Positions 11,986 through 24,205 of a stretch of 64,000 nucleotides of DNA are shown piece after piece (the first letter of the stretch is position 1; the number at the start of each line of letters is the position of its first letter). Source of the stretch: Isoetes taiwanensis (taxonomy: Eukaryota > Streptophyta > Lycopodiopsida > Isoetales > Isoetaceae); contig JAJEKV010000030.1 in NCBI GenBank assembly GCA_021234155.1, positions 940,901-1,004,900 on the forward strand. The letters run 5' to 3'. Both the position numbers and the translations under genes were made by a program. Below the pieces are notes generated by a model. It was not told the origin of the DNA, did no database searches, and was given only the letters and a program-made list of their open reading frames with translations.

Positions 11986-11991
11986 ATTGAC

Positions 11992-12188
11992 CTGCAGATG
12001 TGAACTTGTCGATTAAGAGAAGCATAATTTAAGACAAAAGGTGGACTAATTTTAAAGAATGCCTCACGAACTGTTTGTGTGGTATCATTGATAATGAAGT
12101 CCAATAAATTTTCATGCAAAAAGAATTGTGTAGATTCCACATTTTGAACCATTTTCCTATTCAGGATTGTGCATTTCAAGCACTGATA
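11992..12188 (-). CDS. Exon-like segment of an unidentified gene
   Basis: An open frame on the minus strand containing CTILNRKMVQNVESTQFFL and IINDTTQTVREAFF. It is bordered by a TTTCAG acceptor-like site on its 5' side and a GTCAAT donor-like site after HICR. The composition is that of a soluble, probably helical, protein segment. I do not recognise the family. It lies in line with two more exon-like segments at 12490-12590 and 12738-13235 on the same strand. Confidence 0.4.
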
Positions 12189-12489
12189 CTGAAAGCCAGT
12201 CAGGATATGCAGAGCCCCAAACCTCATGAACCTGTCCTATAAAGTTGCGAGGAACTCACTAATATCACATTTAGAACGACACCACATAAAAATGTATGAG
12301 TTTGGAATTTTGATGCCTTACTGAGGAATGCCAATTTCGAAGTGAGTCAAAGTGGAGCACACTAGGGCATCTTGTTCCAACGGAATTGCAGATGTCTACA
12401 TCTCCATAGAAGATAAACAAACTCCAGTGGCAACTGCAGCAAGAATGCAAGAAAGAACATCAATTTCAAAGTTGGAGTAGTACATTTAA

Positions 12490-12590
12490 ATTCACTCACT
12501 TACTTGGCACATACTGGCATCCAGAAAAACAACAGATCTTTGCTCGATTTGGGAGGAAGCATTCTCTTTCACAAGGTATCTACATGCCTC
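12490..12590 (-). CDS. Exon-like segment of an unidentified gene
   Basis: The minus-strand frame reads RLVFEACRYLVKENASS, then SVVFLDASMCQ, and ends at a consensus GTAAGTGAG donor. A further small exon-like piece (SHIISVES, 12630-12665) lies upstream with its own GTAAGT. Coding appearance is good but the product is unknown. Confidence 0.4.
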
Positions 12591-12737
12591 AAATACAAGC
12601 CGAATCGAGAAGGATGAAAAAATTGGTGGTACTTACGAGATTCCACAGATATGATGTGAGACAAAAGCCTGTGTTTTGGGACAATTAGCATAGTGGAATA
12701 ATAAAAATTATTGCAGCCAAAGCAACAGTGGACTTAC

Positions 12738-13235
12738 ATAAAATAAGATCCGACAGACTCCTCGTTGACCCAGGAAGCACAACTTTCTCTGGATTGTCAG
12801 AACTCGAGCGTTCAAATGCGAGTTCATCTGCCTTGGTGACCATAAACTGGCCCATCTTAGCTGATCCCCAAGACCGCATGGGGCTTCTCAAGTGCAGTTG
12901 CCAGACACAACAATAGGAGATGAATTCTTTTTCTTCTGACCTGCTGGATTTCACCTTTCTTTTCTTGGCAAATAGGAACATGGTTTGCAGGTCTTTGACC
13001 TTCTGCAAGAAATCTGGACTGAGCAAGAAGTCGGCATCTAAGGTAAGCATGGTTTTGTGATTTCCCTGTTGTATGTCGAGGCTATCATCAACAAGATGAA
13101 TTGGCATTTGGCAGAGTGGGGAGGCAGGATCGGATGTCTCGCCCATATTAGAACTCTGGCCAGCTTCCACCCAAGGTCTTCATTGGAGCCTTGATGCTCA
13201 AATCGACAGTTTCTGCTGCAAACTTCGTGACAAGG
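12738..13235 (-). pseudogene. First exons of an unidentified spliced gene, frameshifted
   Basis: Two overlapping open frames: an upstream one with LVTKFAAETVDLSIKAPMK and a downstream one with WVEAGQSSNMGETSD, LTLDADFLLSPDFLQKV and FAKKRKVKSS, a basic nuclear-signal-like stretch. They are one base out of register near 13175. The downstream frame ends at a consensus GTAAGT donor (12737-12732) after SLSDLIL. Upstream, the coding-looking frame runs into the 28-bp repeat at 13238-13309. I do not recognise the family. With the segments at 12.5 and 12.0 kb it makes a plausible gene of four or more exons. Confidence 0.42.
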
Positions 13236-13237
13236 GT

Positions 13238-13309
13238 TTCAAGGCCCCAAAGGGCTTCAAAGGCCTTCAAGGCCCCAAAGGGCTTCAAAGGCCTTCAAGG
13301 CCCCAAAGG
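13238..13309. repeat. 28-bp tandem repeat, about 2.6 copies
   Basis: The unit TTCAAGGCCCCAAAGGGC plus TTCAAAGGCC starts at 13238, 13266 and 13294. Because 28 is not a multiple of three, extra copies would shift the frame of the minus-strand gene that begins beside it. Confidence 0.85.
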
Positions 13310-13321
13310 ACTCAGTAATAC

Positions 13322-13351
13322 ATCATTATTATTATTATTATTATTATCTAT
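13322..13351. repeat. (ATT)n microsatellite
   Basis: About nine consecutive ATT units beside the 28-bp repeat. Confidence 0.85.
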
Positions 13352-16300
13352 TGTTTAAATTTGGTTTTTCCGGCACCCCAAAAACTTTTTAGATTTTTTC
13401 TTTAACTTGATTTCCTAAGATTTCAAGGGTTTTGATGGCCGGAAAATAATTCCGATTGCCAAAAAAGGGGAAAATTTCCTTAGGCCTTCAATTTCGCCCC
13501 AATCTGATTTCGCCCGTTCCAAATCCGCCCCTTTCTGATTTCGCCTCTTCCAAATCCGGCATCCGGCGTGTGTATGATGAATCCCTTTCATTCATCACTC
13601 TTCACTTCCAAACACCCAATCCGGCACATGCATACTGCTTTTTATAAGGTTAACGAGCTTCATCTTCGGCCGATTGATTAACTAGGTTTAAGACTAAGCT
13701 ATTTTTACTTTCTGTTGAGCAGGTCGTTGCAGGCTGCTCCATTTTCGAAGCTTAGCTATCAGCAAAAAGCCATTTCAAGTCTGCCCGTTCCAACAGAGCA
13801 AAGCTGTAAGCTCTCACGTTTTCGTTTGTGTTGAAAATGTTTTAAATTGGACTCTTATGTCGTTGCCAGAGGTTGAGATTGATTTCGTTTCAGGTCATTG
13901 TTTCTCTGGGATCATCCTTAGACCATAGTTTCTTGAGCCTTAGGCGTGTAGCTTCTTGCATAATAGGTGTTCTATAGTAGGATCCTAAGCTTCGGTGGAT
14001 GCAGGCATATATCAAATCATGGAGACAGCTGAATTGGTAGTTCTCTTTACCTCCAGGCCCTTTTGGTAGAAACGGCAAGAGCTTTATGTAATCCAGTAAA
14101 GAGTTTAGGTTTTTGCCTATGGCAAAGTTTTCTATGGAGCTATGTCAGGTATGCTTTAGCATCTTTCGTTCCCTTTTATTTTGTTCTAGCTAAGCTGGAG
14201 GCTTGCATTATTGGGGAATCTCAAGTTATTGAGATTAGCGGATCATTTTGCTATCTTCTAATTCATGAGGAGTGATCATTTTTCTGTTCTTAAGTTTGTG
14301 CTAGATTATATTGCCTTGGTTGTGGTTGTGGTTGTATGAGCAGCTACAATTAATTATGGCATCAGTACATTTCTGATGATTAATAATGGTTTTTAGTCAT
14401 GAAGAAGATGTTTACATAGCAGTGTAGTCTTATGTCTTACAACGTTTTCATTGGCAAATTGCTACGAGCGCTAACTTCTTCATGTTGGTGCATATCTCTG
14501 CGATATGTAGAATAGCAAAGCAAGTCATAATAAGTTTGTTTTACACAGTTGCGAAACGATTTTCGTAGCATCCAGTCTGTTGAGGGAAAAACATGTTGGA
14601 ATTCAGTCCATGATTTTTATATCTCATTAGGTTTAAATAGCATAAATTCCTATCTCCCTATACCACAGTAGCACTTTCCTATATTCAGTCCTATGTTTCC
14701 TATATAGGCACTATATGATCTGATTGCTCGGAAGTTCCTGGAGATGTTCAAGTTTCCTGTCGAGTTTAATCTTTTGGATTTATGCTTCTTTTGTAATGCT
14801 TTTGTAGTGGTCATTTACGGGGCTCTTAGTTAATCTGATTTTGTTACAGATCGAGGTGAAATACAAAGGGTTATATGCTTTTCAACTTCATCAAAAGCTC
14901 ACATATGGTGTTTTTTTAGTGAATCCAGATATTGAGATGTCATCTTAACATATGAAAGCGTGCTGCTTTTGTTAATTATTTATGGAAGTCATTAGTTTTA
15001 TGGTGATGCGGTTCCTATGGTGACTAGGTTCAAGGTGAGGATTGTTTTCTCTTCTTGGTAGATCATATTTGATTTATGCAATCATTTTTTGGTTAGGTTT
15101 ATGAGTCAAAAAATGGATATTTGTAGTTTTCCTTTTTCCTCTTCTTTTTTCTTTTTGGATGCACCCCTTATATTTCAATTTTGTCTTGATACATAATCCA
15201 GGTTGTGACAAGGCGCAAGATCATCAAGGAATGGAAAACAATAAGATATTTTAGGGCGCGTATAATGGAGTGCAATCAATATTAGGGCATTAAAGCAGGT
15301 TGGAGCATTTTTCAACTAGGTAAAGCTATCTGATTGCAACTGTTGTGGTTGTTTATTTTGTTAATTGTTACTCATAGCTCTATAACATGAACTCTTAGAA
15401 AGACTCTCCAAAAGATCAGCATCTTATGCTTGCTTCGCAATCGTTGCAGAGCATAATTGTATGTTCTATCCATGTATAAACATCCCTGATGGTAATCATT
15501 TTAAATGGTAGTCTGTCTGTATACTGCACAATAACTTCATATCACAGGAACTCTTCATGGTATTTCCTGTACTCTACACAGCGATTGTATGGAGAATTCT
15601 GAATGCTTTTCATATTATTTGGGTGCTTCTAGGGAACTTAAGTTCTTACTGTTATACATGTACTTAACATGTACTAAGAGAATGTTGACTTTGGGAGCAG
15701 CATAGGTCCGTGCTAATATTTATCAACACTATTTCTTGAAGTACTAATTTGCACACATTATTTGAAATATTGCTCATGGAGTCCATTCATGGCTCAATCC
15801 ATAGGTGTAAACAGCATAAATGAACAGATTAACAGAAATCTAGTCAGAAAAGCTAATAACCTGACACATGCTTGCAGTTCGGCGATGGCTATGATATCAA
15901 CTTTGGACATGTTTTATATTCAAGTAGAACATACAAATTGTAAGGCAGGTTAGATCTTTTATGCATTGCATTTATAGCATTCTTCAGCGTATAAATTCAT
16001 ACTCTTCATATGCCCCACATTTTGGGCTAATTGCTTTACTCTGTTTGTTTGCCACACGTGCAATGGGAAAACAGTCCCGAAAGAGTTCCTAGCAGTGCAT
16101 GTCGTTCCTGTCTGATCAGATATGAGGACCCATCTGCAATGCGCGGTTTGGATTATGCTTATTTTACTGCTTTCAAATGAGCTTGATCCAGGCTTCATCA
16201 ATGTAGGATCTCCATGCAACTGATGTTCCTTACATAACCCAAATACAGTGAGTTTGGAAGAGGATCTAGCCAGAATAAAGTCTCTCCTTTTATCGTTCTA

Positions 16301-18265
16301 CATTTCATTTTTGTGTGTTTACGTTAGCGAGAAAAGCTACATGAGCAGTTCCTTTAATACTTAATAATTCGAAATGATATTTAACAGTAGAATGTCTGTA
16401 TACAGCCACCCATGTTGTTTGCATCATTGGCTAGATGTCTATATCAAAGTTGTAACTTGATTGATCAGTTTTGCTTGCAGCATAATTTTTCATTGTACTA
16501 ACATCGTGATGTGTTTACTGTAGGTCCACAATGGTTGGTTGTGCTCATTATTAACATGAAAGGTACATTGATTCCTAGAATCCAATTATGCTGCTTAACC
16601 CCGTTCTATACTTACAATTTGAGTTTCAGGTAATAAAGATTGGGAGTTCGACCTGCATATATGTATGCTTGGCGGATGAGTTTAAACTAGAATTTGCACC
16701 TTCATATACTTCTCACCAACTTCCGTGTTTGCAACATAATTTTTCTGTTATAGCAGCATTACCAGCCCATGAACTTAAAGGACTAGGGCAAGCCAAATAG
16801 TTTAGAAACAAAGAGGAAAGATATACTGCCGCATGATGAATATCCCATCCTTGAGCTTCTGTGAGAGTTCAGCGAAGAGGCATGAGTCTACTTTTTTTGC
16901 AGCTAACTTGGCATACATGTCACACGTTAGAGCAGATCTCTGAATGCCTTTATGCACATAATTCAGGTCATGGATGCAAGTGTTATACCAGAATTTCACG
17001 TGGCAAAGGACGGCTCCTCTTGACCAAGAAGGAGGCTGCTTTTCTGCTGACCACCCATTTCACGTGGAACTTATGAACAGCAAGCTTCCTTAAGCAGAGC
17101 TGTAGGGCCAGTGTTGTCCTTCCATGTTCAGGTTCCCGAAGAAGAAAGTGAAGACTCCACTGAGGTGGTCCATCAGTAGACGAGAATGGCAATGAGGTTT
17201 TTGTGGGCGAAAAGACTAAGCAGAAATGACACTGGAGATGACATGTATATATATGTAGTAATTTTAATACCTGTTGATAGAAAGTCATGCACCAGATCAG
17301 TTTATAGTGCCAATTTTGAGTTGATGAAATTAGGGAAGTTATACGCAAAGAGGCCAATGGATCCAGTGGGAGCTGGCATTGTTTTGCCTCCAATAGAGGC
17401 TTTCATTCTTCAATTCACGAGCTCGACATTGGTACAAGAAAGAAATATGAGAAAAACACACTCTTTGGCCATGTTATTGTATTAACATGTTGATATTCAT
17501 TAGTCTGAAATTCTATTCTTTTGCTGGAAGCACGTTTATGCATCTAAATGCAATAATGGGTTGCATTTGGACCAATAATTGAGCTAATTATGATAGTCCT
17601 CTGTATTTATTGTTTCGTGATTTGCATGAGGCATATTTTGATTATTGTTAAAAATTGAACTATAATAATACAGAGGAATATAAACCAAAGTTGCACTTTA
17701 AAAACTAGACACGTTTCATTTTCACTTGAAAATCGATTTGTTACAATAAAGCAAAGGCCAACATGAACCTCACGGATTGGCCTTGCTCTTTGTTGTTTGG
17801 TCTAGGTATAAATGGTTTATATATCATGTCCAGAAAGAACAGGCTGGGCTGATACTATGTACAGTTCTTCCTTCAAACATTGTAGTAAATGTTAAGTTGG
17901 TCATACGATATCCCTTTCAATGCATAGTATACATTTATGGCTTAGCTAGCCCAACAAAGATTTTAGAGATTGTTAAATAATATGCGTGCCTTTATGCAAC
18001 CTCCTATATTGAAACACGTATTAACAATGGCATTTCTAACACAACATCAAACTCAAACTCAAACTCACATTTTATAATTTGACCAGGAATCAAGCGTCCA
18101 TCCTTTATGTTGCGTATCAGAGTACCACAATCATTCCCTGGACACTCAGATGACACCATAACCATGCACAATGTATCCCCAATTAGTGCACTCCATTTTA
18201 CCACATTGTGGACACTCAATTTGCAAACAAACTTATGTGCCTCAAGATGGCTCCTACTTAGTTGT
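13352..18265. other. Long stretch without a convincing gene
   Basis: Low-repeat DNA with many short ORFs and scattered splice-like signals, but no protein motif that I recognise on either strand. A short direct repeat (TCTGATTTCGCC then TTCCAAATCCG, twice) lies at 13501-13560. The region could hold introns or a non-coding transcript. Nothing stronger can be supported. Confidence 0.35.
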
Positions 18266-18269
18266 ACCA

Positions 18270-19154
18270 TCTATCCCTCTATAGTTATAAGCCTACACAC
18301 CTACATGTCATCTATAATGTTGAATTATATATGGTTATGCCATCGCCTTATAATTAGTAATACATCAACCCATGGAATAATTTCTAGGGGCTAAACTTAG
18401 CTATTTTGTTTTTAGCACATTTTTTAGAAAACAATTGGCTAAAGTAAATGGAAAAAATTGGAAAAAAAATTATAATTTTAGCTTAACTTTTTTTGACCTG
18501 CACCAACCCTAGAGCTCTTTAGCCAAACGCTAGAAAGTAAGAGAGTGAAATTTTGTATTGTTTAGCTAAACCATAGAAACTTTTAGAATGAATTTCGGGC
18601 TAGTTTAGCTAATATTGTTCTAGTTTATAAGAAATATATGATTAGTAGTTTAGTTTCTAGTATTATAAATTGATTTGAGTAATAGATTTTGCTAGCTAGC
18701 ATTATTTTACAATGTTTTCACAAAGAAAATGGCTAAAATAAGTGGAAACAATTGAAAAAAGGTATAGTAATTTGGCTTAATATTTTCCGTTGGCCATACC
18801 ATAGAAATTTTGGGGATGATGTTTGGGTTAGTTTAGCTAAACGCTAGAAAGTATGAGAGGAAAAATATGTAGAGTTTAGCTAAACCACAGAAAGTTTTGG
18901 GATTAATATCGAGCGAGTTTAGCCAAAGTCATTCTGGCTAATAAGAAATATGGGATTAGTAATTTATTCCCTACATCAACCATTAAATGGTTGCCTTCCA
19001 TATATTATGGCTTCACACTTATATAGCATTCTCACTTTTCAAATTTGAACACATTAATAGCCTATGTAATGTTTATTTCTAATTCAATTTATTTACTACA
19101 CAAAGATCTAGCAATGTATGTAGCTATGCCCGGCAACGCCGGGCACCGTTACTA

Positions 19155-19155
<1 letters not shown>
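18270..19155 (+). mobile_element. Probable non-autonomous Helitron
   Basis: The 3' end is diagnostic. A perfect 7-bp stem GCCCGGC (19128-19134), a 3-nt loop AAC and GCCGGGC (19138-19144) are followed 11 nt later by CTAG at 19152-19155, with T as the next base. Rolling-circle Helitrons end with such a hairpin, then CTRR, inserted between A and T. A candidate 5' end, TCTATCCCTCTATAG preceded by A, is at 18270; this end is much less certain. The interior has no Rep/helicase coding capacity and carries the dispersed repeat at 18370-18965. Confidence 0.6.
18370..18965 (+). repeat. Dispersed AT-rich repeat, two diverged units
   Basis: The reverse complement of 3008-3540 aligns here. Shared phrases include ATGGAATAATTTCTAGGGGC, GCCAAACGCTAGAAAGTAAG and GTTTAGCTAAACCA. 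Two units of about 290 bp sit head to tail. The repeat lies inside the probable Helitron, so it may have been carried or captured by it. Confidence 0.6.
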
Positions 19156-19156
<1 letters not shown>

Positions 19157-19191
<35 letters not shown>

Positions 19192-19192
19192 G
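19157..19192. repeat. (TTA)n microsatellite at the Helitron 3' flank
   Basis: About 11 ATT/TTA units start at the base right after the Helitron CTAG terminus, consistent with insertion into a simple repeat. Confidence 0.8.
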
Positions 19193-20149
19193 CACGCCAG
19201 CCTAACCATGCCTACACCCTTTTCTGCAATTCTAGCCTATCCACGTCGCATTGCCACCTCAGCAAAAACTGATGTGGTATTATTTCCACCGTTAGATGTT
19301 GATTTTTCGAGATCTATGGCCAGGGAAAATAGAAATAGCCCCCAAAATAGACCGCAGAGGATCTGAGGGGACCCCTACGGCTGCAAGCATCTCGACACTG
19401 TTTCATCACGTCGGCAAAGGCTGATTCCTCGTACCATTTCTCTTCCCGCTCTTAGCTTTCCCTCTTAGCTTTTCTCCTTTGGTGGTCGATTTCTCGTTTC
19501 CCTACGGTTTTAATTTTTGTTTTTAAAGCGCGGAGAATGAAGCAAATGCAAGCTCGAAGCTACATATTACGGGGTTTTGCCTTCCTCCGCCTCTCAACTC
19601 AATGCTTTGGGGTTTTTCCTTCCTCGCCTCTCGAACTCAAAAAGTTATGGATCCGAAAAAGGGTTTTAAATGTCGACTTCGGTTCAAGTGGCGATCGGTT
19701 CATGGCCATTTGCCTCATGGTTTATCATTTCTAGCGATTTTCCTCTCAAAACGTAGTTGGATTTGTGTTTTGCATGAATTGGATTCGCGCATCTTTTCTC
19801 AAGGAGCTTTTGCTTCCTAGCATACACGGTTGGATATTCTCCTTCAATTATTTCCAGATTATATGTAGGAATTGTGCAATTTGAAAATTGCGAGAATTCC
19901 AAATTCAACCGGTGGCAACAATGATTTGGTAAGCATCCAAATAAGATCCGAATATCCGGGCAATGGTCCTTATTTCCATGTTCTTATTGCAAAGCTGGTT
20001 GCATGCCGATAATCGAGGGCAATCCACGTATAGTTATCCATATAATATGCGAGGCACCTTCATCCAACTCTCTCCAACCGGATCGTAATGACTTCATACA
20101 CAACAAAGGCAAAGAAATTGCGAGATCATTCTTTTCTCTCTCGATCCTT
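19193..20149. other. Anonymous DNA, possible promoter and leader
   Basis: Pyrimidine-rich stretches at 19430-19500 resemble a plant 5' leader, and short ORFs follow, but no conserved product is recognisable. A short internal repeat, GGGGTTTT then CCTTCCTCCGCCTCTC, occurs twice at 19570-19630. Confidence 0.35.
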
Positions 20150-20711
20150 TTCAATCCTCAACATGGTGAGCCCCAGATCTTCTTTTATTCTATCGTGTTC
20201 TTATTTACAAAGATGCACCCATTTTTTATTAAAGTGGCAAGTAAACTTTGCTCAAGCTCCTAAAGTGTCCTCTTAATTGAGCAATAAGCAATGAAAGGAA
20301 AGGAAAATAACGGGACTTACTTTGTAGTTTTTTTGCATTGGTGACAGAGGCATGTTTTTATATTAGACTTATTGTGCGGGGGACGCATCTTTATGCTATC
20401 TGGTCTTCTTGTTCCCATTGTTTTGATCTTCACCAGCCTCGTTATTTGAGGTCAACTCTCATCATTTATCTATGATTGCAGAATCTTGAAGGACACGCCC
20501 TCCATGCGGTATAAATCTTGCCACTTCATCAATGGCTTTATAGTGGAGAAAGTATTCATCAAATGCCCAATACATAGAGCTTGCGGTTTGCACAAAAAGA
20601 GGTTGATTTTGTAGTGAAAGTACTTTAACTAGTCGTCTTTCATCCCATGCACACTCTGATCGACTTAAGCTTCTTCCACGTAAGCGGTTTCCAAGCTACT
20701 ACCAACAAGCG
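20150..20711 (+). repeat. Anonymous direct repeat, copy 1 of 3
   Basis: Shares TTCAATCCTCAACATGGTGA, GAGCAATAAGCAATGAAAGG, CTTATTGTGCG then GACGCATCTTTAT, and AAGCGGTTTCCAAGCTACTA with the copy at 20988. Coding capacity is not evident. The sequence looks like a duplicated gene leader or intron. Confidence 0.8.
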
Positions 20712-20987
20712 ATTGATTCACATAGCTAGCCATGCCTTTGTCAACTCCAGCTTCCTATGTGGAGCCATAGTTCGGGGGCAGCCCTTGTTTATTATCCGAC
20801 AAAGTGACGACAACCACCACCAAAGCAATTATAGGAAAAGAGGACCGAGTTCACAATACCTTTAATTGTAGAAGACATGTTCACATTTGAGAGTCATGAG
20901 ACTTATCGCCTTGGTGTTGATCTTTGAGGAAAGAAAGACATGTAAAGTACAAAGTACAAAACAAAGAGCAAGGGTGGTAATATTGAT

Positions 20988-21475
20988 TTCAATCCTCAAC
21001 ATGGTGATCATGTTCGTGTTCTTATTTCTGACAAAGCATTCTTATCCTTCTTTTTGCACCCATTTTTTTTAAAGTGGCAAGTAAACTTTGCTCAAGCTCC
21101 TAAAGTGTACTCTTAATTGAGCAATAAGCAATGAAAGGAAAGGAAAATAATGGGACTTTAATTTGTAGTTTTTGCGAGAATTGGTGATGAGCCATGTCCT
21201 TATATTGGACTTATTGTCGCGTGGACGCATCTTTATCTTTGGTCTTCTTGTTCCCATTGTTCGATCTTCTCCGGCTCATTATTTGAGGTCAACTCCTTTC
21301 ATCAATGGCTTTATTATCTGTGATTGCCCAATACAGGAGCTTGCAGTTTGCACAAAAAGAGGTTGATTTTGTGGGGAAAGTACTTTAACTAGCTGGCTTT
21401 CATCCCATGCACCTGCTACAGTCAGCTCAAGCTTCTTCCACAGAAGCGGTTTCCAAGCTACTACCAACAAGCACT
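20988..21475 (+). repeat. Anonymous direct repeat, copy 2 of 3
   Basis: Starts at the same TTCAATCCTCAACATGGTGA phrase and ends at the same AAGCGGTTTCCAAGCTACTA phrase as copy 1, with internal deletions of about 75 bp overall. Offset from copy 1 is about 840 bp, so these are tandem or near-tandem. Confidence 0.8.
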
Positions 21476-22388
21476 TCGTCAAAGTGTGCTTTCTATGATA
21501 CAGGAGGAAGACAATGCGGTTGTCTAGTATATGGGCCTAAAACATTGGGCTCCTTTCATCTTATCGGGCAATCCTGCATCAAAGCTAATCATTTAGCACA
21601 GGGAGCTACATGTGTATCCAACACTGCCACTTAAATGGTAGAAGTTCTTGGTGTGCTCAGAGACGCCATTCTCTACCTTGACTTTAACAGTTTTGCGACC
21701 ATGCATTTTTACTTAGGTAGCATGAGATACAGGTAAACCACAGTTTTTTTTTATGCAAAACATGGTGATGAATGTTCTTTAGTGCTATTGCTGGTTCTGG
21801 AACATAACTTTGCCGGTTTGTTAAGTAACATTTGGTATGTCTTATGAGTTCTGCTGCTGGGGAGCAAGGAAACATTGTTCTGGTATTGTTCTTAAGAGTG
21901 ATCTTGTCAGCTTTGGGGTCTCATGAATATGCAACTAGGAGATTGGTATCCGCAGCAGTGTTTGTGTTGGGCTTTAAGACGAGGATTTTTAAGAGCAAGG
22001 TAAAGTTAACCCATTGCTGAAGAACCATTCAATATTCCTGAAGAACAAATAGTTACAATTGAACCAGGCAGACAAAGTTTTTAGTGATCAATTTTTGATG
22101 GAGCTTTGGAAGAGTTACGTGAAGGATTTGACAAAATAAGCAAAAAAAATATTTTACCTGGAACATCCTGCTCATATCTTCTCAAGGAAACTGCAGACTC
22201 TTAAAATGTCTTGAAAGATCTTTAGCAACTTAAAGTGACCTAGAAAGACCTAGACATACTATATTTCTTTTGATTTGCCTTTTCCTTTCTTGGGATGTAG
22301 GCTGTATATAGTCCAGGGTATTATGTCTCACTGCTTGACATTTGACTAAACATCTAACCTTCTTGGGATAAGATGTAAGCATTGTTCC

Positions 22389-22585
22389 TTATATTGGACT
22401 TATTGTGCGTGGGCCGCATCTTTATCTTTGCTCTTCTTGTTCCCATTGTTTTGATCTTCATCGACTCATTATTTGAGGTCAACTCAACTGTTATCTTTGA
22501 TTGTAGAATCTTGATGGACATGCCCTCCATGTGGGTATAAATCCTGCCACTTCATCAATGGCTTTATAGTGGAGAAAATATTCAT
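22389..22585 (+). repeat. Anonymous direct repeat, copy 3 of 3 (partial)
   Basis: Matches only the middle of copies 1 and 2, from CTTATATTGGACTTATTG through CTTCATCAATGGCTTTATAG. Confidence 0.75.
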
Positions 22586-22589
22586 CTAT

Positions 22590-24205
22590 TGTATTTCGGC
22601 TCTTTTGCTTTTTATCTTCTTGTAATTCGGTCCGGATCCGAAATGCTCATCTATAGATAGCTCGGAGATGTATAGTGCGGAGACCACATTTGACACCGTA
22701 GAAGACCGGGGACTTCACCATGTTGAACCATTATGGACCAACATCGTGATTGGTAGGGGGTTTTTATTGCCTAGGGGTCCGTAGGCGTAAGGGTTGGTCA
22801 GCGGAAAATCAAGAATCTGGAGTACTCCAAGCGGAAGGGGTGGTGGGCGGGAAATGGGCTCATGGATCAGGGGTAGGGGTATAGGGCATCCTAATTCGAT
22901 CTGAGGGGTGATATATCTGCGCTAATCGTAATCTATTGCTTAATGAGATGAAATTTGTGCTTCTTCTTGCAATCTATTGGACAAATTGAGCACCCATTGA
23001 GCACCGTGAAAGGAGTTTACGTGGAAGCATTTGCGGCTCTTTACGGTTCAAAATCTTACATTCCTCTTTGTTCATATGCACCCATTTTTTTATTTGTAAT
23101 TTGACTCTTGTTTGCGTGCTTGTGTGATTTTTAATTTTGCGGGTTAAAAGCACATCATCGTTTTGCTTCACAAAAAGCAAGCAAAAACAAAAGCCCGGTC
23201 GTTTAAGGTTGTCTTACATTTAGTTTTTGTCACCTACTTCCCGGCTTTTATTTTTTCTCAACCAATTCTTACCTTATACTGTGATGGCGGCTTCTTTGTG
23301 GAGTGATGTGATTGGAGCGGGGAAATAGTGGTTTGTGTTGATCTTTGGAAATAGTGATATTTTTGAGATTGGCTTTATCATAGTGAAGAATAACATATTA
23401 TATGCTGATTTGAGGCGTGAGTTGGAGCTTCGATGGGTTGGAGGAGCTAGAGGGAAAGACTTTTTGTTTTCTTGGTGAAAAAAATTGCCATTGTCCAAGA
23501 GGCAAGAAGATAGACATAAATTTGTAGTGAGACGAGGTTCGATAAGAATAGTAGGTTGTGAAGATCAAGATGGGCACCCCAAGGTTGGCGATCATCCCAA
23601 GAAAAAGAAGAAGACTAGTACTTTCCGAGGTTGAGGAAAGAGATCAATGTAAGGCGACTATCAGTTGAGGTTGAAGGGGTAGGGGTAGATGGCATTGGTA
23701 AAAGCCGGTGAAGACTTTAATGTAGCTTGTGAGGCACCGAATTTGCTAGGTTGCTTTCAAGAAAGCCTCAACAGCTCAAACAAACAGTTGGAAACATGCC
23801 TATAGGAAGTACAAAATGAAAATGAAGAGTAATGGCAAAAAGCAGACCCGATTTGAGATTATGTCCATGGATGTAAATGGAGTGGCGGTTTTTCAGTTTT
23901 GGGTGTGTAGAATGTGAAATGAAATATGGCAAAGGGGAGAAGATATGATGTATAATTTCACGCTTTCGGCACTTGGAAACCAAGGAGCACAAATTGAACT
24001 TCTTAAAACATAGACAAGGTCTTGAAAATAATGCTGAGATAGTGAATCAACTCTTAAAAGTCATGAAGAAGTTGTGGCTGAGAATAGAGGCAGCAGTGGA
24101 GTTTTTGCATGTCAACAAAAGTCACCCCATTTGTTGAGCAATATCAAGTAAAGTTTGAGTTGTTTGAGGACACTATAGGAGGCTATCGAAGAGTGAAGAG
24201 ATTTG
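22590..24205. other. Anonymous DNA before the transposase-like gene
   Basis: No recognisable product. Part of 23500-24200 may belong to the 5' region of the transposase-like gene, because purine-rich coding-like sequence continues into it, but I cannot define exons. Confidence 0.35.

Noticed and set aside
16983-17393. 136-codon minus-strand ORF
   Set aside because: No recognised motif, poor splice context, and overlapping plus-strand ORFs of equal quality. Not enough to call a gene.
13352-18265. A host gene with many introns
   Set aside because: Splice-like signals are scattered but no conserved exon could be recognised, so it is described as a stretch without a convincing gene.
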